Assembly (NCBI GenBank): GCA_041740375.1
Contig: JBGSMB010000023.1
Span: forward strand, 1-12,118
Origin: JBGSMB01 sp041740375
GTDB lineage: Bacteria > Patescibacteriota > Saccharimonadia > Saccharimonadales > JAGQMS01
Direction of reading: 5' to 3'
Length of the DNA: 12,118 nucleotides
Part shown: in pieces, positions 5,533 to 11,668 of the stretch
Position numbering within the stretch: position 1 is the stretch's first letter
Layout: every line of letters starts with the position of its first letter
Notes under the pieces: generated by a model
What the model was told of the DNA's origin: nothing
Database searches by the model: none
What the model saw: only the letters and a program-made list of their open reading frames with translations
Translations under genes and position numbers: made by a program

Positions 5533-6800
5533 ACCACCTGCTCCAGATGACCTTTTTTTACTAAATTCTTCCGGAGGCCCAACATTGCGGTATAGGTGCA
5601 AAATACTGCGTGATCGCCTGGCATTGCCTCTAATCTCTCCACTAGCTGCTTTATGTCACCATATACCGTCACTTTATGCTGTTCGTCATACTTTAGTCGA
5701 ACAGCCATATCTACTCCTCGCGTGCCTGATGTATATATATGCTTTGCTTTTTTAAACTTACTTACGTCGACATCCCAAAGCCATGACACATCACGACTAT
5801 CTGCATAAGCATCATTTATGACGATTGAAGTGGTGTCGAATTCACTTAAATCTGTTGATGCAAGGGTCTGTACAAAACTACTCGGATTCTTTACTAGCAA
5901 TAAGGTCACTACTGACTTACCTAGACGAACCTCCTCCCCTCTACCGAACGCAGGTCGTATAAGTTGTAGTGCAGCAATTATCTCTTTTGTGTCTTTGTCA
6001 GGAAATATGGTCTGTAAAAGCGCTAACGCCGCAGTTATGTTTAGGTGATTATGTACGCCCTTGAAATGACTGTGCACTGTGTGTTTTTCGTCTTTGACTC
6101 GAACAATCATTTCGGATTTTTCTGACTTTACTAACTCATAGTCTGGAACCGTATGAATGGTAGTCTTTGGCTTAGAACTCCTTTTTGAATGCCATTCATC
6201 ATCAGAGGCTAGCATTTCTGATAGGTTTTGACTTACGCCAAAGTATATCTTTTTTGCTTCGTTTTTTGTTTCTAGGTTAATCACTCTAGGGTCATTACAG
6301 TTTAAGATAACGTATTCACTCGTGAGACGAGTTAGATTGGAGAGGAGTCTTGCTGTACTATCAATCTCTCCGAACCGGTCAAGCTGATCGCGCATAACAT
6401 TAAGCACTAGACTCGCTCTAATTTTCACCCTTTCTGCCAGCACAGAAGCATATGCCTCATCTACTTCAAGTACTGCAACGTCATAAGGCAAGCTTCCGGT
6501 CCATGTGCTACTCCCGACTATAGAAGATATTAGCCCTCTGGTCATATTACTACCTGTCATATTGGTAAGGACTTTCTCTCCAAATTGGGACATACTTTCA
6601 GCAACTAATTTAGTAGTTGTAGTTTTACCGTTAGTACCTGAGATCACCACAACCCCGCCATCTAGCTTAGATAGTCCCTTTTCAAGAAAACGAGGACTAA
6701 CCATTTCAATGAATAGACCGGGGGCTGCAGAGCCACTATTTCCAAGCACGCGACTAATCTTCTGCAGCGTCTTAGCAAGTAAGAGAAGTACAATATACAT
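5529..6800 (-). CDS. murT: Lipid II isoglutaminyl synthase, Mur-ligase subunit MurT, lacking the zinc-ribbon cysteines
   Basis: MurT is a Mur-ligase-like ATPase that activates the D-Glu carboxylate of lipid II and couples to GatD at the inner membrane face. The 423-residue protein has an N-terminal hydrophobic helix, the ATP loop GTNGKTT (55-61), RDQLDRFGEID (137-147), the FGRGEE loop (285-290), LVKNPSSF (302-309) and the C-terminal MurT domain with NDAYADSRDVSWLWD (329-343). The Asp before VSW (D337) probably completes the GatD catalytic triad, as described for the Staphylococcus and Streptococcus complexes. In those proteins the middle domain carries a four-cysteine zinc ribbon; here the corresponding stretch (about 190-240) has no CxxC pair. 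It starts 19 nt after miaA without a ribosome binding site; a TATATT 9 nt upstream (6810-6815) could be a local -10 box. The stop overlaps the gatD ATG. Confidence 0.94.
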   Translation of the reverse strand: MYIVLLLLAKTLQKISRVLGNSGSAAPGLFIEMVSPRFLEKGLSKLDGGVVVISGTNGKTTTTKLVAESMSQFGEKVLTNMTGSNMTRGLISSIVGSSTWTGSLPYDVAVLEVDEAYASVLAERVKIRASLVLNVMRDQLDRFGEIDSTARLLSNLTRLTSEYVILNCNDPRVINLETKNEAKKIYFGVSQNLSEMLASDDEWHSKRSSKPKTTIHTVPDYELVKSEKSEMIVRVKDEKHTVHSHFKGVHNHLNITAALALLQTIFPDKDTKEIIAALQLIRPAFGRGEEVRLGKSVVTLLLVKNPSSFVQTLASTDLSEFDTTSIVINDAYADSRDVSWLWDVDVSKFKKAKHIYTSGTRGVDMAVRLKYDEQHKVTVYGDIKQLVERLEAMPGDHAVFCTYTAMLGLRKNLVKKGHLEQVV

Positions 6801-6819
6801 ATCTAATAGAATATAGGTC

Positions 6820-7707
6820 TTATGCCTTACGCGCTAGAAGAGAATCCACATATGACAAGGCGGCTTTTGAGTCACTAAACCAGTGGACATCTCTGTTTCG
6901 TCGAAACCATGTAAGTTGGCGTTTTGCGAGTTTTTTATCTTGTTGCACGAAATGTAAGAGGCACTCGTGAAGGTCGTCAGACTCACCTTCGATAAATGGG
7001 CGTAACGCTTGGTAAATATTCCCACTAGCACCAGGAACACTCCATCCGTAATTCTCTTCTAAAAGTCTCGCTTCTTCCAAGACTCCATCTTGTATCATGG
7101 CCGCCGCTCGACCGATAATTCTTGAGAGTAGTACTTCTCTGTCTGGATTTAGCCCAACAATATGCGCGCCGGGAAGAAGAGAGCCCCTTTTTCTATTTAC
7201 GCCTCCTTGCTCGATAGCACGGATAAGGTACCTCTTGTTTTGTCTGTTTTCTGGCATTTCAATCTCATTTGCCAAAATACGAACCTGCAGCTCTTCAATT
7301 GTGAGCGCCTCTAGCTCGTTACGAAGTACACTGTCGCCTTTTTCTCCAAACTTGTAGGAATACAGCACACTGTCTATGTAGAGCCCGCTCCCTCCAACCA
7401 GGATAGGTAAATGATCGCGGGAATTTATTTCCTCAATCTTCCCTAGTGCATACTTTTGATATTCAGCTGCTGAAAAAACTTCGTCTGGTTCAACCAAATC
7501 CAACCCGAAATGCAAAATACCATCTTGCTCAAGGTGGTTTGGTTTGGCGGTTCCGATATCAAGACCTTTATAAATAGTCCTGGAATCAGCGCAGATTATT
7601 TCACCTTGGTATTTCTTTGCGACCTCAATTGCTAAAGCAGATTTTCCGCTTGCTGTTGGGCCAACGATTGCTAACAGATTAAGCTTCTGGTTAAACTTCA
7701 TGCTCAC
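6820..7707 (-). CDS. miaA: tRNA dimethylallyltransferase MiaA
   Basis: MiaA transfers a dimethylallyl group to N6 of A37 in tRNAs that read codons beginning with U. The P-loop GPTASGKS is at residues 16-23, followed by ADSRTIYKGLDIGTAKP, HFGLDLVEPDEVFSA, the GGSGLYIDS loop and RYLIRAIE, all in family order. The C-terminal part with QLTWFRRNRDVHWF is the tRNA-binding region. The frame is open to an ATG at 7728 overlapping the upstream gene by 22 nt. The best start is the GTG at 7707, because GGGAG (7715-7719) sits exactly 7 nt away and the GTG shares one base with the upstream TAG stop. An ATG two codons later (7701) is the alternative. The protein is 295 aa, slightly short for the family. Confidence 0.94.
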   Translation of the reverse strand: MSMKFNQKLNLLAIVGPTASGKSALAIEVAKKYQGEIICADSRTIYKGLDIGTAKPNHLEQDGILHFGLDLVEPDEVFSAAEYQKYALGKIEEINSRDHLPILVGGSGLYIDSVLYSYKFGEKGDSVLRNELEALTIEELQVRILANEIEMPENRQNKRYLIRAIEQGGVNRKRGSLLPGAHIVGLNPDREVLLSRIIGRAAAMIQDGVLEEARLLEENYGWSVPGASGNIYQALRPFIEGESDDLHECLLHFVQQDKKLAKRQLTWFRRNRDVHWFSDSKAALSYVDSLLARKA

Positions 7708-8033
7708 TAAACTTCTCCCGGGCTCCATAAGAGCTCGTCAACTTTTACAAAATAGTCGCCATTAGCACCAAACACTTCAACGCCTTCGTTTTCAAGATGC
7801 ACCTTATGACCTTCTCGACCACCAGGATATCCCGATGCGAGCCCGCCCTTTTTGTTAACAACCCTTTGCCATGGAAGACTCGGGTCACTAAAATGAGCTA
7901 TTCCACCAACGATTCTTGCTGCACCAGCATTACCGCACAAAGCAGCCAGTTGTCCATATGTCATAACTCGTCCTTCGGGAATATCAGCCACTATACTTTG
8001 TACGCGCGAACTGAAAGAATCTTTTTTGTTCAT
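7707..8033 (-). CDS. Alkyltransferase-like (ATL) DNA-damage-recognition protein
   Basis: The 108-residue protein is the DNA-binding domain of O6-methylguanine-DNA methyltransferase (IPEGRVMTYGQLAALCG, then AARIVGG with an Arg finger at about R40). The active-site PCHRV is replaced by PWQRV (54-58), with Trp55 in the place of the alkyl-accepting Cys. This defines ATL proteins, which flip and clamp O6-alkylguanine without repairing it and pass the lesion to nucleotide excision repair. The frame is open to an ATG at 8090 inside thrS, but homology begins at the ATG at 8033, 13 nt after the thrS stop. That ATG lacks a clear Shine-Dalgarno sequence, so the exact start is uncertain. It lies in the thrS-miaA-murT-gatD cluster. 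Confidence 0.9.
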   Translation of the reverse strand: MNKKDSFSSRVQSIVADIPEGRVMTYGQLAALCGNAGAARIVGGIAHFSDPSLPWQRVVNKKGGLASGYPGGREGHKVHLENEGVEVFGANGDYFVKVDELLWSPGEV

Positions 8034-8046
8034 ACCAACAAAAAAA

Positions 8047-9900
8047 CTACATCGAAGAGTGCGTTGTTCGAGATGCTGCTTCGTTTGCAACTGATTTTAA
8101 GAAGTTCTCTATCTTCATGGCTACCGCTTCTTGCACTTGCATATCACTTCTTATGCGAGGAGTCACCTCACTAGTTGCAATCTCCTTCTCTCCAACCACA
8201 ATCGTATACGGCACCTTAGACATCTCTGATGCACGGATTTTCTTACCTACAGATTCGTTACTATTGTCTGCTGTTATGCGCAGTCCAAGCTTCTTGCCTT
8301 GTTGGCGAAGCGACTCAACGAAGTATAAAGTCGTATCTTCTTGATTAACACTTAGTAGCCTGATCTGTTCCGGTGCACACCACACCGGAAATTTACCCGC
8401 TGTATGCTCGATATATACACTCAAGAAACGTTCCTGAGAACCCATTACGGCACAGTGCAGCATAACGATCCGCTCTTCTTCACCCTGCTCATTCGTGCAG
8501 CTCAATTTAAAGCCTTCCGGCTGATTAAAATCAAGTTGAATCGTAGCTACTTGGTGCTCACGACCAATTGCGTCTTTTGCCATAAAGTCAATTTTAGGAC
8601 CATAAAATGCTGCTTCGCCAACACCGACATAGTAGTTTGTGTCTACTTTAGACTTTAAGATGTTTTCCAGCTGCTCAACAGTTTCGTTCCATTTTGCAGG
8701 CTCCCCAGAGTAACCATCCATTCTCTCAGGATCATGGGTAGAGAGGCGATAACTGAGCTCAGTAAACCCCGTAGTCATGTAAAAGGCTTCGATGATATCC
8801 CAGAGCTTCAATACCTCTTGTTGAACCTGACCTGTCCTACAGAAAATATGCGCATCATCCTGCGTAATGCCGCGAACTCGGCTGAGTCCACCTAACTCAC
8901 CACTTTGCTCATCTCTGTACACCATTGTAGTGTCTCGATAACGAATGGGTAAATCACGGTAACTGCGAGGCTGGGATGCGTAAATCTGTGTGTGGTGCGG
9001 GCAATTCATCGGTTTCATGGCAAACTCATGCCCCTCGCGTGTAGTAATACGAAATAACTCATCTTTAAACTTCGCCCAGTGACCACTCGCCTCATAGAGT
9101 TCTTTTTTTGTTATGTGAGGAATACTAACCTGCTCAAATCCGACTTCATCGCGCAGTTCTTGTACAAAACGATCAAGTTCATTCTTTAAGGCAGTGCCTC
9201 GAGGTGTCCAAAGTGGAAGCCCCTGCCCAACCAAGTCAGAGAATACAAATAAATCCAGTTCAGCGCCTAGCTTACGATGATCGCGCTTTCTGGCTTCTTC
9301 GAGCATTTCTAAATAAATTCGAAGCTCTTTTTCTGTTGCAAATGCCACCCCATACAGCCGCTGCATCTGAGGATTAGTATCTTTACCTCGCCAATATGCT
9401 CCCGCAATACGCATTAATTTAAACGCACCTACCTTGTCAGTAGACTCGACATGAGGACCGCGGCATAGATCCGTAAAATCTCCGTTTGTGTAAAAAGTTA
9501 CTTCCGAAACGCGTGATTCTTCAGATGACATCCCGAGCGTTTCTGGATCTAAATCTTTTGCTACGGTAGTACCCGCCCTTTTTAGATCATTTAGTAACTC
9601 TTCTTTGTAGACTTGTTTGTTGTTTTTTGACCACGAGAGTGCCTCAGCAATACTTTTCGTACTTTTTATAAACTCTTGCTTCTCAGCAATGACTTTTTTC
9701 ATCTCAGCTTCTATGGCTTCGAAATCATCTTCAGATACTGTAACGCCGGGGATATCTATATCGTAATAAAAGCCATTCTCGACAACAGGCCCAACTCCAA
9801 GTCGCGCCTCCGGCCAAAGACGCATCACGGCGGTAGCCAAGATGTGCGCCGAGCTATGACGCATTGAGTGCAAATAATCTGTATCTGTAGTTGCTGACAT
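8047..9900 (-). CDS. thrS: Threonyl-tRNA synthetase without TGS domain
   Basis: ThrRS charges tRNA-Thr and edits mischarged Ser-tRNA-Thr. The 617-residue protein has the editing-domain metal motifs HSSAH (H15, H19) and LCRGPH (C146, H150). The class II catalytic core has zinc ligands in MKPMNCPHH (C300), DDAHIFC (H351) and MLHCAVMGS (H482), and motif 3 as GSQERF (487-492). An anticodon-binding domain follows (about 510-600). The usual N-terminal TGS domain of about 60 residues is absent, since the editing HxxxH begins at residue 15 rather than about 73. There is no room to extend the frame meaningfully and a -10 box lies 7 nt upstream of the ATG. It heads the minus-strand cluster, away from infC-rpmI-rplT with which it is often linked in other bacteria. 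Confidence 0.97.
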   Translation of the reverse strand: MSATTDTDYLHSMRHSSAHILATAVMRLWPEARLGVGPVVENGFYYDIDIPGVTVSEDDFEAIEAEMKKVIAEKQEFIKSTKSIAEALSWSKNNKQVYKEELLNDLKRAGTTVAKDLDPETLGMSSEESRVSEVTFYTNGDFTDLCRGPHVESTDKVGAFKLMRIAGAYWRGKDTNPQMQRLYGVAFATEKELRIYLEMLEEARKRDHRKLGAELDLFVFSDLVGQGLPLWTPRGTALKNELDRFVQELRDEVGFEQVSIPHITKKELYEASGHWAKFKDELFRITTREGHEFAMKPMNCPHHTQIYASQPRSYRDLPIRYRDTTMVYRDEQSGELGGLSRVRGITQDDAHIFCRTGQVQQEVLKLWDIIEAFYMTTGFTELSYRLSTHDPERMDGYSGEPAKWNETVEQLENILKSKVDTNYYVGVGEAAFYGPKIDFMAKDAIGREHQVATIQLDFNQPEGFKLSCTNEQGEEERIVMLHCAVMGSQERFLSVYIEHTAGKFPVWCAPEQIRLLSVNQEDTTLYFVESLRQQGKKLGLRITADNSNESVGKKIRASEMSKVPYTIVVGEKEIATSEVTPRIRSDMQVQEAVAMKIENFLKSVANEAASRTTHSSM

Positions 9901-9907
9901 ATACTAC

Positions 9908-9913
9908 ATCATA
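9908..9913 (-). promoter_or_regulatory. Extended -10 box of thrS (TGT-TATGAT)
   Basis: Minus-strand TATGAT with TGT directly before it lies 7 nt from the thrS ATG, which predicts a leaderless message. No Shine-Dalgarno sequence or consensus -35 box is present. The terminator-like hairpin at 9945-9986 is immediately upstream. Confidence 0.5.
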
Positions 9914-9944
9914 ACATCTCTGTTATTTATCTTATTCCTTCAAA

Positions 9945-9986
9945 TTAAAAAACATCGTGCCCTCTCGCAAATAAGCACGATGTTTT
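9945..9986 (-). terminator. Intrinsic terminator on the minus strand, upstream of thrS
   Basis: A perfect 12-bp stem (9949-9960 with 9975-9986) with a 14-nt loop is followed on the minus strand by TTTTTTAATTTG. It would end minus-strand transcription coming from the tgt/zinc-ribbon unit, or act as an attenuator in front of thrS. On the plus strand it is not followed by a U-run. Confidence 0.7.
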
Positions 9987-9992
9987 AGTGGT

Positions 9993-10057
9993 GGAGTTAA
10001 CAACTCCCAAAACTTCACCTAGAACTATCCTAACACTACTAGCACTAAAATGCTAGT
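9993..10057. other. Two further hairpins in the thrS-tRNA-Val intergenic region
   Basis: GGAGTT-AAC-AACTCC (9993-10007) and ACTAGCA-CTAAAA-TGCTAGT (10038-10057) are perfect short stems which, with the hairpin at 9945-9986, make three in a row in an otherwise gene-free stretch of about 230 bp. The longest open frames here are about a dozen codons. The region may encode a small minus-strand RNA ending at that terminator, or be the remnant of a leader. No T-box consensus (TGGNACC) is present. Confidence 0.35.
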
Positions 10058-10072
10058 ACTTTAAGGGTTTGG

Positions 10073-10081
10073 TTATCCACA
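10073..10081 (+). promoter_or_regulatory. Perfect match to the DnaA box TTATCCACA
   Basis: TTATCCACA matches the strong E. coli DnaA box in all nine positions and ends one base before the -35 box of the tRNA-Val promoter. It is single; no cluster of boxes is seen, so this is not an origin by itself. It might be a chance match or a DnaA regulatory site. Confidence 0.35.
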
Positions 10082-10082
10082 C

Positions 10083-10111
10083 TTGCATGCGTTCATCTGT
10101 TACGGTATAGT
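10083..10111 (+). promoter_or_regulatory. tRNA-Val promoter, TTGCAT-17 bp-TATAGT
   Basis: TTGCAT (10083-10088) and TATAGT (10106-10111) are separated by 17 bp, giving a start near 10118 and a short 5' leader of about 10 nt to be removed by RNase P. Confidence 0.65.
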
Positions 10112-10128
10112 TTTGACGGATCTGTTTT

Positions 10129-10205
10129 GGGTGATTAGCTCATTTGGCTAGAGCGCCTCATTGACGTTGAGGAGGTGAGAGGTTCAAATCCTCTATCGCC
10201 CACCA
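10129..10205 (+). tRNA. tRNA-Val, anticodon GAC
   Basis: The 77-nt cloverleaf is complete. Acceptor GGGTGAT pairs with ATCGCCC (one G-U), the D-stem is GCTC/GAGC, and the anticodon stem CCTCA/TGAGG holds loop TTGACGT (anticodon GAC, reading GUC/GUU). The variable loop is AGGTG, the T-arm is AGAGG-TTCAAAT-CCTCT, the discriminator is A, and CCA is encoded. It has its own promoter and terminator and is a single-gene unit. Confidence 0.96.
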
Positions 10206-10240
10206 ATCTCCATGGCTACTTTGTAGCTGTGGAGATTTTT
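10206..10240 (+). terminator. Intrinsic terminator of tRNA-Val
   Basis: ATCTCCA (10206-10212) pairs with TGGAGAT (10230-10236), with an inner GCTAC/GTAGC stem above a small TG/TG internal loop, then a T-run to 10240. It begins right after the encoded CCA. The stem also encodes, on the other strand, the last codons of the zinc-ribbon gene. Confidence 0.85.
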
Positions 10241-10389
10241 ATATGTAATGCTTTTGTTACCTTCACATAACAAGGAGAGCACAGATGAAATTTTACGACA
10301 TTACTATTTTTATCAGGCGGACTTAGCAGTATGCCCCCGAACTCAAGTAGCTCTTTTTTACAACTGTCGCATTTTGGTGAAATAGCCAT
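10216..10389 (-). CDS. Small zinc-ribbon protein, 57 aa, function unknown
   Basis: A 57-codon frame starts 2 nt after the tgt stop with AAAGG 6 nt before its ATG and ends in TAG at 10216. The protein starts MAISPKCDSCKKELLEFGGI and has two CxxC knuckles, C7-x2-C10 and C37-x2-C40, flanking a short strand-rich segment (GILLSPPDKNSNVVKFHLCS). This is the layout of a treble-clef or zinc-ribbon module. I believe similar small proteins occur in other candidate-phyla bacteria, but I know no function. Position and spacing suggest co-transcription with tgt. Its 3' end overlaps, in antisense, the tRNA-Val terminator. The four cysteines, the ribosome binding site and the tight junction with tgt argue that it is real despite its size. 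Confidence 0.8.
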   Translation of the reverse strand: MAISPKCDSCKKELLEFGGILLSPPDKNSNVVKFHLCSPCYVKVTKALHIKISTATK

Positions 10390-10391
10390 AG

Positions 10392-11474
10392 CTAGCCTTT
10401 TACATACCCTTCACACAGGCGCATCATGTAGCGAAGATTATGGATCGAAGCAAGTGTACCTGCCAAGGGGTCACCAGATTTGAATTGATGCCGCAGAAAC
10501 GCTCTAGAGAAAGCACTCCTGCAGGTATAGCAATCACAACCAACCTCTATTGGAAGGTCATCTTTCTTATATTTCTCGTTGGTAAGGTGGATCTTTTGGT
10601 CATCTGACGTCCATACGGTAGCATGCCTGGCGTTACGAGTCGGTAGTACGCAATCGAGCATATCAATTCCGTTTTCTACGGCAATTTTCAGGTCCTCTGG
10701 CGTACCCACCCCTAGAAGAAATCTCGGCCTATCGGCGTCGTGCAAGGGCGCGAGAGCCTCCAGTACAGTCCTCATCTCTTCTCTTGTTTCCCCTACGGAT
10801 AGTCCGCCTATGGCAATTCCGTCAACGTCAGATTGTTGAATGATCCGTAGGCTCTCTTTACGTAGCTCCAAATCCAAACCTCCCTGCACTACTCCAAATA
10901 ACATTGGTCGCTCTTCTGGGCTTACTCCTTTTGTAAGTCGCTTGAATTCAGCTACGCACCGGTCTAACCAGCGATGAGTTCGATCAAAGGCAGCCCTGAC
11001 GTCACCAGCCTTGACATCACTCAGTCCGATTAAGTGATCAAAGGCGACAATCATATCGGCGCCCAGATCTAACTGTATTTGTATGGATTTCTCTGGCGTA
11101 ATCATGCGGATATCGCCATTGACCGGGTCTTTAAAGCGAACGCCTTCTTCGGTCACTTTTGTATGTTGACCGAGAGAGAAAACCTGAAAACCACCAGAAT
11201 CTGTAAGCATTGCACCCTGCCTATTTGCAAAAGCATGTATGCCGCCGAGCTCCTTAATAGTAGCTTCGCCCGGGTTTAGATGTAGATGATAGGTGTTCGC
11301 AAGCACTACCTGCACTCCTGTTTCGCTCACCTGTTCGGGCGTTAATCCTTTTACTGCACCCCTTGTACCGTCTGGCATAAAGGTAGGAGTAGAGATCTCG
11401 TGTCCACGTACTGAAAATTGCCCGCTTCTGCCATGTTTTCCAAAGGTTGCTATTGTCTTAAATCTTTGACTCAT
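10392..11474 (-). CDS. tgt: tRNA-guanine transglycosylase (queuine/preQ1 type)
   Basis: Tgt exchanges G34 of tRNAs with GUN anticodons (Asp, Asn, His, Tyr) for preQ1 in most bacteria or queuine in eukaryotes. The 360-residue TIM-barrel protein has TDSGGFQVFSL (D92), GVVQGG (195-200), GGLSVGE (223-229), the nucleophile in GIDMLDCVLPTRNARH (D274) and the zinc site C313-x-C315-x2-C318 with H345. The loop that normally reads FDEC, whose Cys contacts preQ1 in the Zymomonas enzyme, is FDHL here (145-148), so base preference may differ. No queuosine biosynthesis genes are in the window. The start lacks a Shine-Dalgarno sequence, and an extended -10 box (TGC-TATACT) lies 9 nt upstream. It is followed closely by the zinc-ribbon gene. 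Confidence 0.96.
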   Translation of the reverse strand: MSQRFKTIATFGKHGRSGQFSVRGHEISTPTFMPDGTRGAVKGLTPEQVSETGVQVVLANTYHLHLNPGEATIKELGGIHAFANRQGAMLTDSGGFQVFSLGQHTKVTEEGVRFKDPVNGDIRMITPEKSIQIQLDLGADMIVAFDHLIGLSDVKAGDVRAAFDRTHRWLDRCVAEFKRLTKGVSPEERPMLFGVVQGGLDLELRKESLRIIQQSDVDGIAIGGLSVGETREEMRTVLEALAPLHDADRPRFLLGVGTPEDLKIAVENGIDMLDCVLPTRNARHATVWTSDDQKIHLTNEKYKKDDLPIEVGCDCYTCRSAFSRAFLRHQFKSGDPLAGTLASIHNLRYMMRLCEGYVKG

Positions 11475-11483
11475 CAGGGGTAA

Positions 11484-11489
11484 AGTATA
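11484..11489 (-). promoter_or_regulatory. Extended -10 box of tgt (TGC-TATACT)
   Basis: Minus-strand TATACT preceded by TGC lies 9 nt before the tgt ATG. A weak TTGAGT lies 19 bp further upstream, inside the inverted repeat at 11496-11518. The predicted leader is 0-3 nt. Confidence 0.5.
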
Positions 11490-11495
11490 GCACGC

Positions 11496-11518
11496 CTATT
11501 GACGTATTAACTCAATAG
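11496..11518. repeat. Perfect inverted repeat between divergent promoters
   Basis: CTATTGA and TCAATAG (7 bp each, 9-nt spacer) lie between the tgt promoter and the plus-strand promoter at 11499-11527. Each arm holds a TTGA that could be part of a -35 box for one direction. It could be two mirrored -35 elements or an operator for a regulator of both units. Confidence 0.45.
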
Positions 11519-11527
11519 TGTTATCAT
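11499..11527 (+). promoter_or_regulatory. Plus-strand promoter, TTGACG-17 bp-TGT-TATCAT
   Basis: TTGACG (11499-11504), a 17-bp spacer and TATCAT (11522-11527) with an extended -10 TGT make a strong sigma-70-type promoter pointing right. The predicted start is near 11534. It must drive whatever lies between here and the terminator at 11767-11800. Confidence 0.65.
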
Positions 11528-11554
11528 AAGCGGGTTAAACGAGGTTTTTATATT

Positions 11555-11668
11555 TTGGGTAGCCAAAGCAATGCTAGCTTGGCGGAGTTTAAGCTTTTCT
11601 TCGAGGAGCTTCCGTCTGCAAAAGTGATGACCAAACGCGTTCGTCGCTTGCGCCTATCAGCTAACTAA
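11555..11668 (+). CDS. Possible 37-codon small protein, unknown
   Basis: Between a good promoter and a strong terminator the best plus-strand frame starts at TTG 11555 (or ATT 11552) and ends at TAA 11666. GAGG at 11541-11544 is 10 nt (or 7 nt) upstream. The product would begin LGSQSNASLAEFKLFFEELP and end in a basic tail (KVMTKRVRRLRLSAN), with a balanced composition of an acidic amphipathic segment followed by a basic one. I do not recognise it. Part of the stretch also folds (AAGCTTTTC-TTC-GAGGAGCTT at about 11592-11612), and about 100 nt without a frame separate the stop from the terminator, so a non-coding RNA of about 265 nt is an equally open explanation. Confidence 0.35.
   Translation: MGSQSNASLAEFKLFFEELPSAKVMTKRVRRLRLSAN

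Noticed and set aside
5533..5601. Longer GatD starting at an ATG 23 codons upstream.
   Set aside because: It overlaps murT by 70 nt and adds residues not seen in the family; the ATGA overlap start fits.
10073..10081. Replication origin at the DnaA box.
   Set aside because: Only one box is present, with no AT-rich unwinding element and no dnaA/dnaN genes nearby.
10274..10325. Plus-strand AAGGAG followed 7 nt later by an ATG opening a 13-codon frame.
   Set aside because: The frame ends after 13 codons and the segment is the reverse complement of the cysteine-bearing zinc-ribbon gene, which explains the sequence better.
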